Of a stretch of DNA of 64,000 nt, positions 1 through 9,086 are shown one piece after another. The notes under the pieces were generated by a model. That model made no database searches and had not been told where the DNA came from. It saw only the letters and a program-made list of their open reading frames with translations. How positions within the stretch are numbered: position 1 is the first letter of the stretch; the number at the start of each line of letters is the position of its first letter. The translations under genes and the position numbers were made by a program. The stretch covers positions 1 through 64,000 of the forward strand of contig NZ_QVMT01000016.1 in the NCBI RefSeq assembly GCF_003418935.1. Direction: 5' to 3'. Source of the DNA: Emticicia sp. C21. GTDB lineage: Bacteria > Bacteroidota > Bacteroidia > Cytophagales > Spirosomataceae.

Positions 1-150
1 GTTAATTATTTTTTTCGTTAATTTGAGCATGGTTGATTCGTGTTTTGATTGTTTTGTCGTGATTACAAACTTAACACTTGTCAACCTTATTTATTTCTAC
101 CTAATTAACTTTAGACAACTTCAATGTATGGTTTTCTACAAGCCAAAATA

Positions 151-180
151 AAAAAGCGAAGAGTCACCTCTCCGCTTTTT
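151..180 (-). terminator. Rho-independent terminator of the metalloprotease gene
   Basis: An imperfect inverted repeat (AAAAAGCGAAGAG, loop TCAC, CTCTCCGCTTTTT) lies 25 bases beyond the stop codon of the minus-strand metalloprotease gene. Read on the minus strand the stem ends in a T-rich run, as expected for intrinsic termination. The rest of bases 1-150 shows no recognisable feature. Confidence 0.7.
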
Positions 181-204
181 CACTATATCTTTATCACCAA
201 ATTA

Positions 205-2760
205 TCACTTAGGATCCAAACCATTCTCAATACGTTTCAACACGTCCTGCAAATGGTATTTGCTCATTTTGTCGGTAGTTAAAGGCAAAGCCGCTTTAAT
301 TTCCGCTTTTAATGATTCCAGATGTGCTCTGGTAATTGATGGTAAATCTGTTTTCTTTAAATCAACTACACGTGTAGTATAACCGTAAGTTACACCCGGA
401 GGAATTGATAATACGGTAGTATTAGTCGGTGTTAACAAAGTAATTAACTTCTCTGTAAACACTTTTTGTAAGTTACGACGGTAAACATCAATTGGCTTCT
501 TGGTTTTCAACTCAGCCCAGATACCTCCACGTAAGTCAGTCATTAAATCATCCAGATTGTAGTTGGCAGGATTTGTAGCACCTGTTTCCATTAATCTAAC
601 CGCACGGTCACCGGCTAATAAGTTATTCAAAGTAGCCTCCTGAATAGATTTAACCGCTTCAACCCCAGACTCAATGTTGATTTTGTTCAATACGTTTTGA
701 TCTAAAATCCAGGTTGGTGTAGCAAAAACCTGACGATTCAAGAAATTGATAGCTTCTTTCTGAGTAGCTTTTGGTACTGCCGAGAACACCCCACCATCCA
801 TATCATAAGTTTTAGGATCATCATAAACTCCACCGATATTTTTGGTTACGTGGTTCACATAACGACGGTACTGGAACACAACGTTGTTATACAATTCAGC
901 TAGTTCTTTATAGAACTCACCATCTTCTTTGCTCCACTCTGTCAGGTTAGGCAATATTTTTTGCAGGTTTTTGATACCGTATTCAGAAGCTTTCATTGCA
1001 TTATCACTTAAGTCTTCTGTTTGATAACGTGGGTCATAAGGGCTGATTTCAGTACCGAAACGTTTACGTGGGTCTTTATAAGCCTCTTTTGTCCAGGTAT
1101 TCAAAGTTTTCTTTTCATCTTTCGCATCTTTTGCATCTGGGAAGTATGAATAACCCCATTTAATGGCCCAGATGTCATAATCACCAATGCGTGGGAAGAA
1201 ATCAGTGATACCATCTTCCGGTTGTGCTACGTAGTTGAAACGAGCATAGTCCATGATAGATGAAGTATGACCATTCTGAGCCACCCAGTTTTTATCACGA
1301 AGTTTTTCTACAGGCGTAGCCGAACTTGCACCCATATTGTGGCGAAGACCTAGTGTATGGCCAACTTCGTGAGATGATACAAAGCGAATTAATTCACCCA
1401 TCAATTCATCGCTGAAGTTTTTGGTTCTTGCACGTGGGTCAGCCGCAGCTGTCTGAATCAGATACCAGTTGCGCAGCAAGCTCATTACATTGTGATACCA
1501 ACCAATATGGCTTTCAAGAATCTCTCCACTACGGGGATCATGTACGTTAGGTCCATAAGCATTCTGAATATCAGCTGCAAAGTAGCGGATAGCCGAGAAA
1601 CGAGCATCTTCGAGACTAAGACTATCTTTTTCACTCAGATACTCACCGCGTATAGCATTTTTCCAGCCTGCTTTCTCGAAAGCGCCTTGCCAGTCATCAA
1701 TACCTGCTTTCAAATATTTCTGCCATTTTTTAGGCGTTGCAGGGTCGATATAATAAATAATTGGCTTTTTAGGCTCAATGGCCTCGCCACGTTTCTGGCG
1801 TTCAGCATCTTCTTTGCTCTTAGGCTCCAATCTCCATCTTACAGCAAATACTTCCTCATCTGATTTTTGAGATTCTTCGCCAAAAACGGCATATTGGTTA
1901 GCAAAGTAACCCACACGTTGGTCAAAGAAACGTTTACGCATCGGCACTTTTGGCAACAAAATCAATGAAGTATTAAATTCCATGGTTACCACACCTGCAT
2001 CACGAGAAGCCGGCAGATATTGGCCAATTTGTGGAATCGGTGTTAAAGTAACCATCGGAGGAGTTACACCGAAAGTTTTAACTGTACGGATCTCTGTATT
2101 AATCGGATACGAACGAATATGCTGAATATACGAGCGGTCGGCTTGTAAAGCAGTAATTTTCAGAAATTGCTTGTTGATTGGGTCAAGCGAAAACACCTGA
2201 TTGTCGCCTTTGAAAAAATCAGTTACTTCAATTACCGATACTGTATCTTTTTTCAAGGCTTTAATATCAAACGAACCGATGATAGGATCAGCGCTTGAGT
2301 TTCTTACAGCCTGGAAGATAGGTTTAGTACTATCGGCAGAAGTCATAACGATAGAGATTGAACGTAAGAAAATTTTATTCTCAGGTCCTTTTTCCCATCT
2401 TACCATTTGGCGGTTAACTTCTTCACCACCAAAAATACCACCACCAGCAGCAGTTTTTGAATAACGGGTCACAGTCATAATGTCACGACCCAACAAAGTA
2501 TCTGCGATTTCGAAGAAATACTTGTCGTCGATTTTATGAACTGTAATTAATCCTTTGCTGGTTTTTGCTTTGTCTGTGATTACTTCTTTGTAGGGTTTTG
2601 GTCCTGTTTTAGGAGCTTCAGCAGGTTTTGCGGGGGTTGTAGGAGGGGTTGTTTTTGCAGGTTCTTCTGGTTTCTTTTTGTCGTCTTTCTTTTGTGCATA
2701 ACCCGTGACGGTCATTCCCAAAAGAACGCAGGGAATAAGTGCTAGGCGTAATAATTTCAT
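205..2760 (-). CDS. Secreted zinc-dependent metalloprotease (DUF5117/DUF5118 type)
   Basis: Predicted exported zinc metallopeptidase of 851 residues. It starts with a signal peptide (MKLLRLALIPCVLLGMTVTGYAQ) followed by a Lys/Pro/Thr-rich linker (about residues 24-55). The metzincin zinc site HEVGHTLGLRHN lies near residue 464, giving three His ligands and the catalytic Glu. The N-terminal half resembles the DUF5118/DUF5117 regions and the C-terminal part the DUF4953 region of a large Bacteroidetes family annotated only as zinc-dependent metalloprotease. The length is typical and the gene looks intact. It stands alone with its own terminator at 151-180. Location is probably periplasmic or surface. 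The substrate is unknown. Confidence 0.9.
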   Translation of the reverse strand: MKLLRLALIPCVLLGMTVTGYAQKKDDKKKPEEPAKTTPPTTPAKPAEAPKTGPKPYKEVITDKAKTSKGLITVHKIDDKYFFEIADTLLGRDIMTVTRYSKTAAGGGIFGGEEVNRQMVRWEKGPENKIFLRSISIVMTSADSTKPIFQAVRNSSADPIIGSFDIKALKKDTVSVIEVTDFFKGDNQVFSLDPINKQFLKITALQADRSYIQHIRSYPINTEIRTVKTFGVTPPMVTLTPIPQIGQYLPASRDAGVVTMEFNTSLILLPKVPMRKRFFDQRVGYFANQYAVFGEESQKSDEEVFAVRWRLEPKSKEDAERQKRGEAIEPKKPIIYYIDPATPKKWQKYLKAGIDDWQGAFEKAGWKNAIRGEYLSEKDSLSLEDARFSAIRYFAADIQNAYGPNVHDPRSGEILESHIGWYHNVMSLLRNWYLIQTAAADPRARTKNFSDELMGELIRFVSSHEVGHTLGLRHNMGASSATPVEKLRDKNWVAQNGHTSSIMDYARFNYVAQPEDGITDFFPRIGDYDIWAIKWGYSYFPDAKDAKDEKKTLNTWTKEAYKDPRKRFGTEISPYDPRYQTEDLSDNAMKASEYGIKNLQKILPNLTEWSKEDGEFYKELAELYNNVVFQYRRYVNHVTKNIGGVYDDPKTYDMDGGVFSAVPKATQKEAINFLNRQVFATPTWILDQNVLNKINIESGVEAVKSIQEATLNNLLAGDRAVRLMETGATNPANYNLDDLMTDLRGGIWAELKTKKPIDVYRRNLQKVFTEKLITLLTPTNTTVLSIPPGVTYGYTTRVVDLKKTDLPSITRAHLESLKAEIKAALPLTTDKMSKYHLQDVLKRIENGLDPK

Positions 2761-2898
2761 AATTAAAATTTAATAGTTTGATGAAAAAACTTCGTAAATT
2801 ACGGTAAAACAGTAGAATTATTGTTAGTTTATTGATGAATATATTTGTAATTGAGACCAAACCACAAATTTCTACTTTATATTCATTCTAAATATCCC

Positions 2899-3138
2899 CT
2901 AATTTGGGTGATTGTGCATGAATTGGAGAACAGAAAAGGGAAGTTTGTTTAAAAAGGTTCCCACCATATCAGTAACCTTTTTATATTCCAATTTAGTATT
3001 CAACACCTGGAAACCATCGCTGTTTTTCAAAAAGGTTCCCACCAAATCGGTAACCTTTTTAGATTGTATTTTAGTGGCTAAGATATAGCAAGCTATGCCT
3101 TTGTCACATATATTAATTTTCTTTTTTTCTTCTTCCAT
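2899..3138 (-). CDS. Small hypothetical protein with two internal VTD-VGTFL repeats
   Basis: A 79-residue reading frame containing two near-identical units, KKVTDLVGTFLKN and KKVTDMVGTFLNK, 26 codons apart. At DNA level each unit is a 32-bp interrupted palindrome (2951-2982 and 3029-3060). The protein has no signal peptide or membrane segment, and I do not recognise a family. It may be a real small repeat protein, or a dispersed palindromic element that happens to be open in this frame. The retained amino-acid identity and the 78-bp period, a multiple of three, favour translation, but this is not decisive. Confidence 0.4.
   Translation of the reverse strand: MEEEKKKINICDKGIACYILATKIQSKKVTDLVGTFLKNSDGFQVLNTKLEYKKVTDMVGTFLNKLPFSVLQFMHNHPN
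2951..3060. repeat. Two tandem 32-bp palindromic repeats
   Basis: Bases 2951-2982 and 3029-3060 are nearly identical. Each has outer arms AAAAAGGTT / AACCTTTTT and inner arms ACC / GGT in the better copy. They are 78 bp apart and lie inside the small open reading frame on the minus strand. Confidence 0.75.
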
Positions 3139-3311
3139 GGCAATTGATATTATAAAATTATTACCTACTAAATTTCCTACTTAAGATCATGTTTTCAAAA
3201 TGTTTGAAGAGGTTTTTAGTATAATCGTACTGTTATATTATTCTCTCCATGGCAGAAAAACTTTTAAGACACTCCCCTGTCTCTATAAGTCATAAATATA
3301 CCTAACTCCTC

Positions 3312-3731
3312 TCAATCTTGAATAGGGTAATATTTATTATAGAGTGCTACAATTACTAAAAACACAAAGCCGGAAATTAGCAAAATAAAAAATAATCTTT
3401 TTGCACTTTTAAGACTCTCTTCATTCTCATTTACGGCAATATATTTTTCTATTTCGTGCAGATTCCAGGTAAGATGATTGATGATAGGATATAATATCAG
3501 CAGATATATTAAGGCAAATAGCTTATCTTTTGGCAGCCAGGCAATAATATCTACAGTATCAAACGCGCGTTGCAATAAACCAATGGTTGGTAAAAGCCAT
3601 ATCCAGGCTAACAAACAGAAAAGAATTTTTATACTAAAGAGTCCTTCCTTGCCATCATATTGTTTTCTGTTTCTTTTTCTGATTAAATAAAACGCAGCTA
3701 TCATATCATTTATTTTTCTCATTTGAATCAC
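3312..3731 (-). CDS. Hypothetical inner-membrane protein (three predicted helices)
   Basis: A 139-residue protein with a basic N-terminus (KINDM..LIRKRNRKQY) and three hydrophobic stretches: about residues 33-53 (KILFCLLAWIWLLPTIG), 70-88 (LFALIYLLILYPIINHL) and 110-130 (LFFILLISGFVFLVIVAL). The first ATG and an ATG three codons later (MRKIND) are both possible starts. No family is recognised. It is flanked by about 170 and 257 bases of featureless AT-rich sequence and appears monocistronic. Confidence 0.55.
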   Translation of the reverse strand: MIQMRKINDMIAAFYLIRKRNRKQYDGKEGLFSIKILFCLLAWIWLLPTIGLLQRAFDTVDIIAWLPKDKLFALIYLLILYPIINHLTWNLHEIEKYIAVNENEESLKSAKRLFFILLISGFVFLVIVALYNKYYPIQD

Positions 3732-3988
3732 TGGTTTTAACTGGCCTAAATTCTATAACAATGCATTACTATCATTTATAATCATAACCTGACATATTAA
3801 TAATTGTTGCTCATTAAATCCATCCATCTGTAACAATTCCCATACACAATCGTCTATGCTATGAGACAAAGAATCAGGCGCAAAATGACTTAATTAAAAT
3901 TTTAAATAGTTTTTTTAAAAATATTTGTAACCTTTTATTCTTCCTCAAGTAATCATTATCAGAAACCTAAAAACGAAAAAGCTCTTAT

Positions 3989-4504
3989 ATGACTGACGAA
4001 GCAGCTATGCAACTGGTAGCCAGTGGCGACTTAGATAAGGCTGCGATTTTGTACGAACGCTACAAACGCCCATTATACAATTTTTATTTAAGGTTTGGTG
4101 TAGAGCGTGACTCCAGTCAGGACTTGACGCAACAGGTTTTCTATCGTATCATTCATTACCGGAATAGTTTCAGAGATGGTTACGAATTCCGAACCTGGAT
4201 TTACCGGATTGCCCGGAACATTTACCACGATTTTTTGAAAGAACATTCGCACAACCATAAAGATTTACACGAAAACATTGAAGTAGCAGAAGAAGAAAAT
4301 TATGATGATGAGCAATACCTTTTAATTCAGAAAGCCCTAAAAAAACTACCACAGGAGTATCAGGAGGTGCTGACCATGAGTAGATATGATGAACTGAAAT
4401 ACGAAGAAATAGCCGATATACTTAACATTTCGGTTTCGTTAGTAAAAGTCAGAGTACATCGTGGTCTGAAACAATTAAAAGAAGAATATTTAAAACTCAA
4501 TTAA
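3989..4504 (+). CDS. ECF-type RNA polymerase sigma-70 factor
   Basis: A 171-residue extracytoplasmic-function sigma factor. Region 2 is visible at about residues 25-90 (core-binding QDLTQQVFYRII and -10 recognition FRTWIYRIARNIYHDFLK). Region 4 lies at about 112-167 (LPQEYQEVLTMSRYDELKYEEIADIL, then the helix SVSLVKVRVHRGLKQLK). Regions 1 and 3 are absent, as usual for this class. The next gene starts 21 bases downstream and encodes a membrane-anchored protein with an anti-sigma-like N-terminus. The pair is therefore likely a co-transcribed sigma/anti-sigma unit. The regulon is unknown; the barrel protein at 5540 is a candidate target by proximity only. Confidence 0.92.
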   Translation: MTDEAAMQLVASGDLDKAAILYERYKRPLYNFYLRFGVERDSSQDLTQQVFYRIIHYRNSFRDGYEFRTWIYRIARNIYHDFLKEHSHNHKDLHENIEVAEEENYDDEQYLLIQKALKKLPQEYQEVLTMSRYDELKYEEIADILNISVSLVKVRVHRGLKQLKEEYLKLN

Positions 4505-4525
4505 TAAAAAAGGGAGATAGAGGTT

Positions 4526-5317
4526 ATGGAACAATTATTTGCAGATTATTTAGAAGATAAACTAAACGCCAAACAAAGACAGGAATTAGAAACTTTGTTG
4601 TCGGACGATGAGGCACTTAGAGACGAGTTTGAAGATCTGAAAGCTTTTTATGCTGACATGAACAAACCCGCAGAGCTTGACCCAACCGCAACTTTAGACT
4701 TAGGCTTCTATATGATGCTCGAAAAAGAAAAGGGGGCAGAACAAAAAAAGAGAAAAAAAGAACAAAAGGGGGCCATGAGGGTAAGTTGGATTAACTCCCC
4801 TATTTTGAAATATGCGGCAGGAATAGTCTTACTTTTAGGCATCTTCTGGATAGGTAGAAAAACATCCGATAAGGATTTAAATGATTTGTCGGAAATCGCA
4901 AAGATTAAAAACGATGTTGAAGAAACCAAGCAGTTAGTAATGCTTTCCATGCTTAAACGAGAATCTGCATCTGAAAGAATCCAGGCGGTAAATTACTGCT
5001 ATGACATCAATAAGCCAGACGATGAAGTATTGAAAGCCTTGATAAAAACGCTGAATACCGATGAAAATATTAATGTAAGAACATCAGCGGCAGAGGCACT
5101 TTCACATTTTGGAGATGAAAAAATAGCAAGAGATGCTTTGATTCAGACATTATTGACACAAAAAGAGCCAACCTTGCAGATTACGGTAATTGATATTCTG
5201 GCAAATCTGGGCGATAAAAGAGCCGTAAAACCCATGCAGAAGCTATTACAAAATACAGATACCGAAGAGGTTGTGAAACGCAAAGCTATGGAGAGTGTAA
5301 AGGTCTTGAGTTTGTAA
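4526..5317 (+). CDS. Membrane-anchored HEAT-repeat protein, probable anti-sigma factor
   Basis: A 263-residue protein. Residues 1-45 (MEQLFADYLEDKLNAKQRQE...) resemble the cytoplasmic domain of ECF anti-sigma factors, although no zinc-binding HxxxCxxC is seen. One transmembrane helix lies near residues 92-110 (LKYAAGIVLLLGIFWIG). The C-terminal half carries two to three HEAT-like repeats (SERIQAVNYCYDI, NVRTSAAEALSHFGDE, LQITVIDILANLGDKRAV) that would sit in the periplasm. A purine-rich ribosome-binding-like stretch (AAAGGGAGATAGAGG) precedes the ATG. Together with the upstream sigma factor it looks like a sensing pair in which the HEAT domain receives the envelope signal. That role is inferred. 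Confidence 0.75.
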   Translation: MEQLFADYLEDKLNAKQRQELETLLSDDEALRDEFEDLKAFYADMNKPAELDPTATLDLGFYMMLEKEKGAEQKKRKKEQKGAMRVSWINSPILKYAAGIVLLLGIFWIGRKTSDKDLNDLSEIAKIKNDVEETKQLVMLSMLKRESASERIQAVNYCYDINKPDDEVLKALIKTLNTDENINVRTSAAEALSHFGDEKIARDALIQTLLTQKEPTLQITVIDILANLGDKRAVKPMQKLLQNTDTEEVVKRKAMESVKVLSL

Positions 5318-5539
5318 TCCTTGGCCTGAACACGAGCCCTAAGATATCATCATTTGGAAACATTTTTCCATCGACTCATCACAAATGAGTGTTCCACCAA
5401 CTGTATTACAAGTAGTTTTACAAAGAGTTTATCGTATCGTTTAGGTTTTCGTAATTAATTATTTTTTTACTGAAACCTGCAACATTCCGGAATAGACCGG
5501 AGACTCTTAAAAAAGACTATTAATATTTAAACTAAAATT

Positions 5540-7939
5540 ATGAAAAAGCTATTACTACTAACATTGCTCCTTGGAGTAAACGGAATCTTATTGGCTCAGA
5601 AAAGCAAAATCACCGGTTTTGTACTCGATTCAACAGCTAACAAACCTGTTGAGTTTGCAACAGTCGCACTCTTGAAAGACAACAAGCCCGTAGAAGGTAC
5701 TACCGCTGACGAAAGAGGCAAATTCACTTTAACAAAAGCAGGTCTGGGTACTTATCAAATCAAAATTACATTTGTTGGCTTTAAAGACAAAGTCATCGAC
5801 GACGTCAGAGTTACTGAAGGAGACCTGGATTTGGGAGTCATTAAAATTTCACAATCTGTTCAGCAATTACAAGAGGTAACAGTAGTAGAACAAAAAGCGT
5901 TGTTTGAAGAAAAACCTGACAAATTGGTTTACAATGCCGATAAAGACATCACCATCAAAGGTGGGAATGCAGGCGATGTATTAAGAAAAATTCCGGCCAT
6001 AGCAGTTGACCTGGATGGAAATGTGGAATTAAGAGGAAGTTCTAATATTAAAGTCCTGATTAATAATAAGCCTTCTAACCTCATGGCACGCAGTATTGCC
6101 GATGTATTGAAGCAGATTCCTGCCGATGATATCAAGCAGATTGAGGTGATTACCTCACCATCAGCTAAATATGATGCAGAAGGTACGGCAGGTATTATCA
6201 ATATTATTACCAAAAAGAACAGTATTCAGGGTATCAATGGTAATGCAGATTTATCGCTGGGTAGATGGAATGATCGTTTGAATGGTTCTTTGAATTATCG
6301 CAAAAAATCGATTGGTCTTTCAGCCAGAGGAGGTTTTAACCGCTGGCGTAACCAAGGTGGAAACGAAACGAATCGTACCAGCATCGTAGAAGGCATTTCA
6401 AGTACTTTGTTACAAACAACATCATTCAGAGGGAACGGAGAAAACGGATATGGCACCATTACAGCCGATTGGGACATTGACTCACTTAACCGTATCAGCG
6501 CAAGCTTAAACCTTTATGATGGTAAAAACGGAATGTATTTCGATTACCTGAATGATTTTTCAACCCAGGGCATTACCAACCAGTTCTTCACTCGCAATCT
6601 ATACCGCATTTATGATTGGGACGGAAATACTTTAAACCTTGATTATACCAAAACATTTAAAAAGCCAAAGAGAGAGTTTAGCATCTTAACCATGTTTTCA
6701 AAAGAGGGTGAAGATAGTTTCTATAAACTCGATCAGTCTAACGAAAACAATGTAGTCAATTATCGTGAAAAAAGTACTAATTATAGCGCTAACTACGAAG
6801 GAACGGTACAGTTAGATTTTACGAATCCTTTAGACAGTGTGAGTACGATGGAAGTAGGTGTAAAGTCTATCTTCCGTAACGTAAAAAGCGATTATCAGGT
6901 AGCTAATGCCTTGGATGGTTCGACCAATTTTGAAGATGTTCCGGCTTTAGCCAATGTGTTTGATTATGCCCAACAAGTAGCCAGTACTTATCTTACTTAT
7001 TCACGCACTTCGAAAAACAAATGGGGTGTTAATGCTGGACTAAGATACGAGCATACTTTCATTCAGGCTGAGTTTCTGGCAGGTAAAGTTCCCTTCTATA
7101 GCGACTATGGTAACCTGATTCCAAATGTGAGCTTATCAAGAAATTTACCAAAAAACCAGAAGTTAAAATTGAGCTATACCCAACGTATTCAACGCCCGAT
7201 GTTGTGGTTCCTAAACCCATATGTAAATGCAAGTGAACCTTTAATGACCTATACAGGTAACCCTTATTTAAAACCTGAATTAACACACAGCGCAGAAATC
7301 AATTATAATGTTTATATCAAAGAGTCGTCAATTAATACCTCTCTTTATATGCGCACCACCAACAATGCCATTGAACGCATCAGAACATTTGATTCAGAAG
7401 GTGTAGCCACTATTAATTTTCAGAACATCGCGCAGAATACATCTTATGGTTTATCATTAAGCGGCAATACCAAGATTAAGAAGAAATTCACAGCTAATGG
7501 TGCAATCAATGTCTATTACAACATTCTGAACAGCCCTGCTATGCAAGCTCAAAATGAAAACTGGATGTACCGCATCAACATGAACTCAAGCTACGATTTT
7601 GGTAAAGGTTTTAAAGCCCAATTCTTTGGATTCTTTAATTCGCCTCGTGTGATGCTGCAAGGGAAAGTAAGTGGATTTGCCTATTATAACATAGCTTTCC
7701 AGAAAGAAGTGTTGAAGAAAAAAGCAACAATCGGCTTAGGTTTCGACAACTTCCTGGCACCTTATTTCACACAAAGAATGGAGTTTTCAGGACCAACTTT
7801 TACACAAACAGGTAAATCAAGATATTATAACCAGGGATGGAGAGTTAGTTTCTCTTACCAGTTCGGGAAAATGAGCAGTCAACCACAACGTCAGAAGAAA
7901 AGCATCAGCAACGATGACAAAAAAGGTGGCGACAACTAA
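5540..7939 (+). CDS. Outer-membrane beta-barrel protein, TonB-receptor-like (OMP_b-brl_3 type)
   Basis: A 799-residue protein with signal peptide MKKLLLLTLLLGVNGILLAQ. It has a carboxypeptidase-regulatory-like beta-sandwich at about residues 23-110 (KITGFVLDSTANKPVEFATVALL). A plug-like domain follows at about 130-230 (GGNAGDVLRKIPAIAVDLDG and TSPSAKYDAEGTAGIINIITKK). The rest is a long barrel whose last strands end with an SYQFGKM motif and a charged tail. The architecture is that of Bacteroidetes outer-membrane receptors assigned to PF14905. It is paralogous to the protein encoded at 13206-15842. The transported or bound ligand is unknown. It may be regulated by the sigma/anti-sigma pair just upstream, since the 222-base gap between them shows no clear terminator. 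Confidence 0.9.
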   Translation: MKKLLLLTLLLGVNGILLAQKSKITGFVLDSTANKPVEFATVALLKDNKPVEGTTADERGKFTLTKAGLGTYQIKITFVGFKDKVIDDVRVTEGDLDLGVIKISQSVQQLQEVTVVEQKALFEEKPDKLVYNADKDITIKGGNAGDVLRKIPAIAVDLDGNVELRGSSNIKVLINNKPSNLMARSIADVLKQIPADDIKQIEVITSPSAKYDAEGTAGIINIITKKNSIQGINGNADLSLGRWNDRLNGSLNYRKKSIGLSARGGFNRWRNQGGNETNRTSIVEGISSTLLQTTSFRGNGENGYGTITADWDIDSLNRISASLNLYDGKNGMYFDYLNDFSTQGITNQFFTRNLYRIYDWDGNTLNLDYTKTFKKPKREFSILTMFSKEGEDSFYKLDQSNENNVVNYREKSTNYSANYEGTVQLDFTNPLDSVSTMEVGVKSIFRNVKSDYQVANALDGSTNFEDVPALANVFDYAQQVASTYLTYSRTSKNKWGVNAGLRYEHTFIQAEFLAGKVPFYSDYGNLIPNVSLSRNLPKNQKLKLSYTQRIQRPMLWFLNPYVNASEPLMTYTGNPYLKPELTHSAEINYNVYIKESSINTSLYMRTTNNAIERIRTFDSEGVATINFQNIAQNTSYGLSLSGNTKIKKKFTANGAINVYYNILNSPAMQAQNENWMYRINMNSSYDFGKGFKAQFFGFFNSPRVMLQGKVSGFAYYNIAFQKEVLKKKATIGLGFDNFLAPYFTQRMEFSGPTFTQTGKSRYYNQGWRVSFSYQFGKMSSQPQRQKKSISNDDKKGGDN

Positions 7940-8064
7940 GGGCTAAAGAATGCCCAGCATGGAATGCCCGGTAGTTTCTGAAAATAGGCTTCATTTTTCC
8001 ACAAACAACAACATAAACCAGTAACACTTAATTTAAAATATATAACATAAACCAATAAAAAATC

Positions 8065-8997
8065 ATGAAAAAAGTAGTTGTTGTCGTTTTAATCTGCATG
8101 GCCTATGCAACGTCCTTCGGGCAAACTAAACCTTATAAAGTAGCTTTCAGCGGACAAGGGAAAAAAGTACAGGTAGTAGTTCAGCAAGCTTCTATCAATA
8201 TTCAGGGAGTTGATGGTAACGACGTTACTATTGAACAAACCGGAGAAAACCGTAAAGAATTGCCTAAAGAAGCCGAAGGCTTACGCTTAGTTACAGGAGG
8301 AGTAGTTGATAATACCGGAGTTGGCGCAAGCGCCGAAGTTGAAGGAAATATCCTTAAAATTCTTATCCCTAAGAATCGTTACACTGGTGTGCTTACAATT
8401 AAAGTTCCTAAATCGCTTGATTTAAGTGTCATAGAAAGTCAGAACTGGAATGAGCAAAAAATCATCATCAGCGATATAGCAGGCGAAATTGAATTGAAAA
8501 CTAACAATTCAAAAGCATATCTGAACGATATTACCGGTCCATTGGTAGCTAATACCGGACACGGAAAGATTTTCGTAACCTATTCAAAACTGTCACAAAG
8601 TTCACCAAGCTCAATAAGTGCATCAGGAGCGATTGACGTTACGCTGCCAACTGACGCAAAAGCTAATCTGAAAGTTCGTAGCTACTATGGTGACTTGTTT
8701 ACTGACTGGGATATTGCAGCCACTAAAAAAGAGAATAAAAGCGTAGCGAGTTCAGGCACTAAGACAATCTCAGGGCAAGGAGAACAAAGCGATCTGGGTA
8801 CAACAGCTAAAGCCAAAGTTTATACCAGAAACGATGACGATCATGACGAAAGAGACATCTTTAAAAGAGATCAGTTTGTTTACGTATCAGGAACAAGTAA
8901 AGGTGGTGATTCTTTTGAAGGTACTATTAATGGTGGAGGAGTTGTAATAGACCTGAAATCAAGTAATGGTAATATTTATATAAGAAGGAAAAAATAA
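8065..8997 (+). CDS. Exported DUF4097-like beta-helix protein
   Basis: A 310-residue exported protein with signal peptide MKKVVVVVLICMAYATSFGQ. The body is Val/Ile/Asn-rich with repeated short strands, as in DUF4097-type adhesin-like right-handed beta-helix proteins. A low-complexity polar stretch lies near residues 225-275 (HDDERD-like charged segment). The C-terminus reads NGGGVVIDLKSSNGNIYIRR. The same ending recurs in the next gene (GGGTPIELKSEHGNIYLR), so the two are tandem paralogues. It is followed by a strong stem-loop at 9008-9034. The function is not established for this family. Confidence 0.8.
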   Translation: MKKVVVVVLICMAYATSFGQTKPYKVAFSGQGKKVQVVVQQASINIQGVDGNDVTIEQTGENRKELPKEAEGLRLVTGGVVDNTGVGASAEVEGNILKILIPKNRYTGVLTIKVPKSLDLSVIESQNWNEQKIIISDIAGEIELKTNNSKAYLNDITGPLVANTGHGKIFVTYSKLSQSSPSSISASGAIDVTLPTDAKANLKVRSYYGDLFTDWDIAATKKENKSVASSGTKTISGQGEQSDLGTTAKAKVYTRNDDDHDERDIFKRDQFVYVSGTSKGGDSFEGTINGGGVVIDLKSSNGNIYIRRKK

Positions 8998-9007
8998 GTT
9001 TCAGATT

Positions 9008-9043
9008 CCCTCTCCTGCAAATGTATGGAGAGGGGTCTTTTCT
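9008..9043 (+). terminator. Stem-loop terminator between the DUF4097-like paralogues
   Basis: A perfect 8-bp stem CCCTCTCC / GGAGAGGG with an 11-base loop sits 10 bases after the stop codon. It is followed by the T-rich run GTCTTTTCTCTCTT. It may act as a full terminator or reduce expression of the downstream paralogue. Confidence 0.6.
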
Positions 9044-9086
9044 CTCTTAATACTTTCATTTGACGCACATCTACCAATACCTGATT

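Noticed and set aside
9060-9086. TTG start nine codons upstream of the second DUF4097-like protein
   Set aside because: The downstream ATG begins a perfect signal peptide, whereas the extension would bury it.
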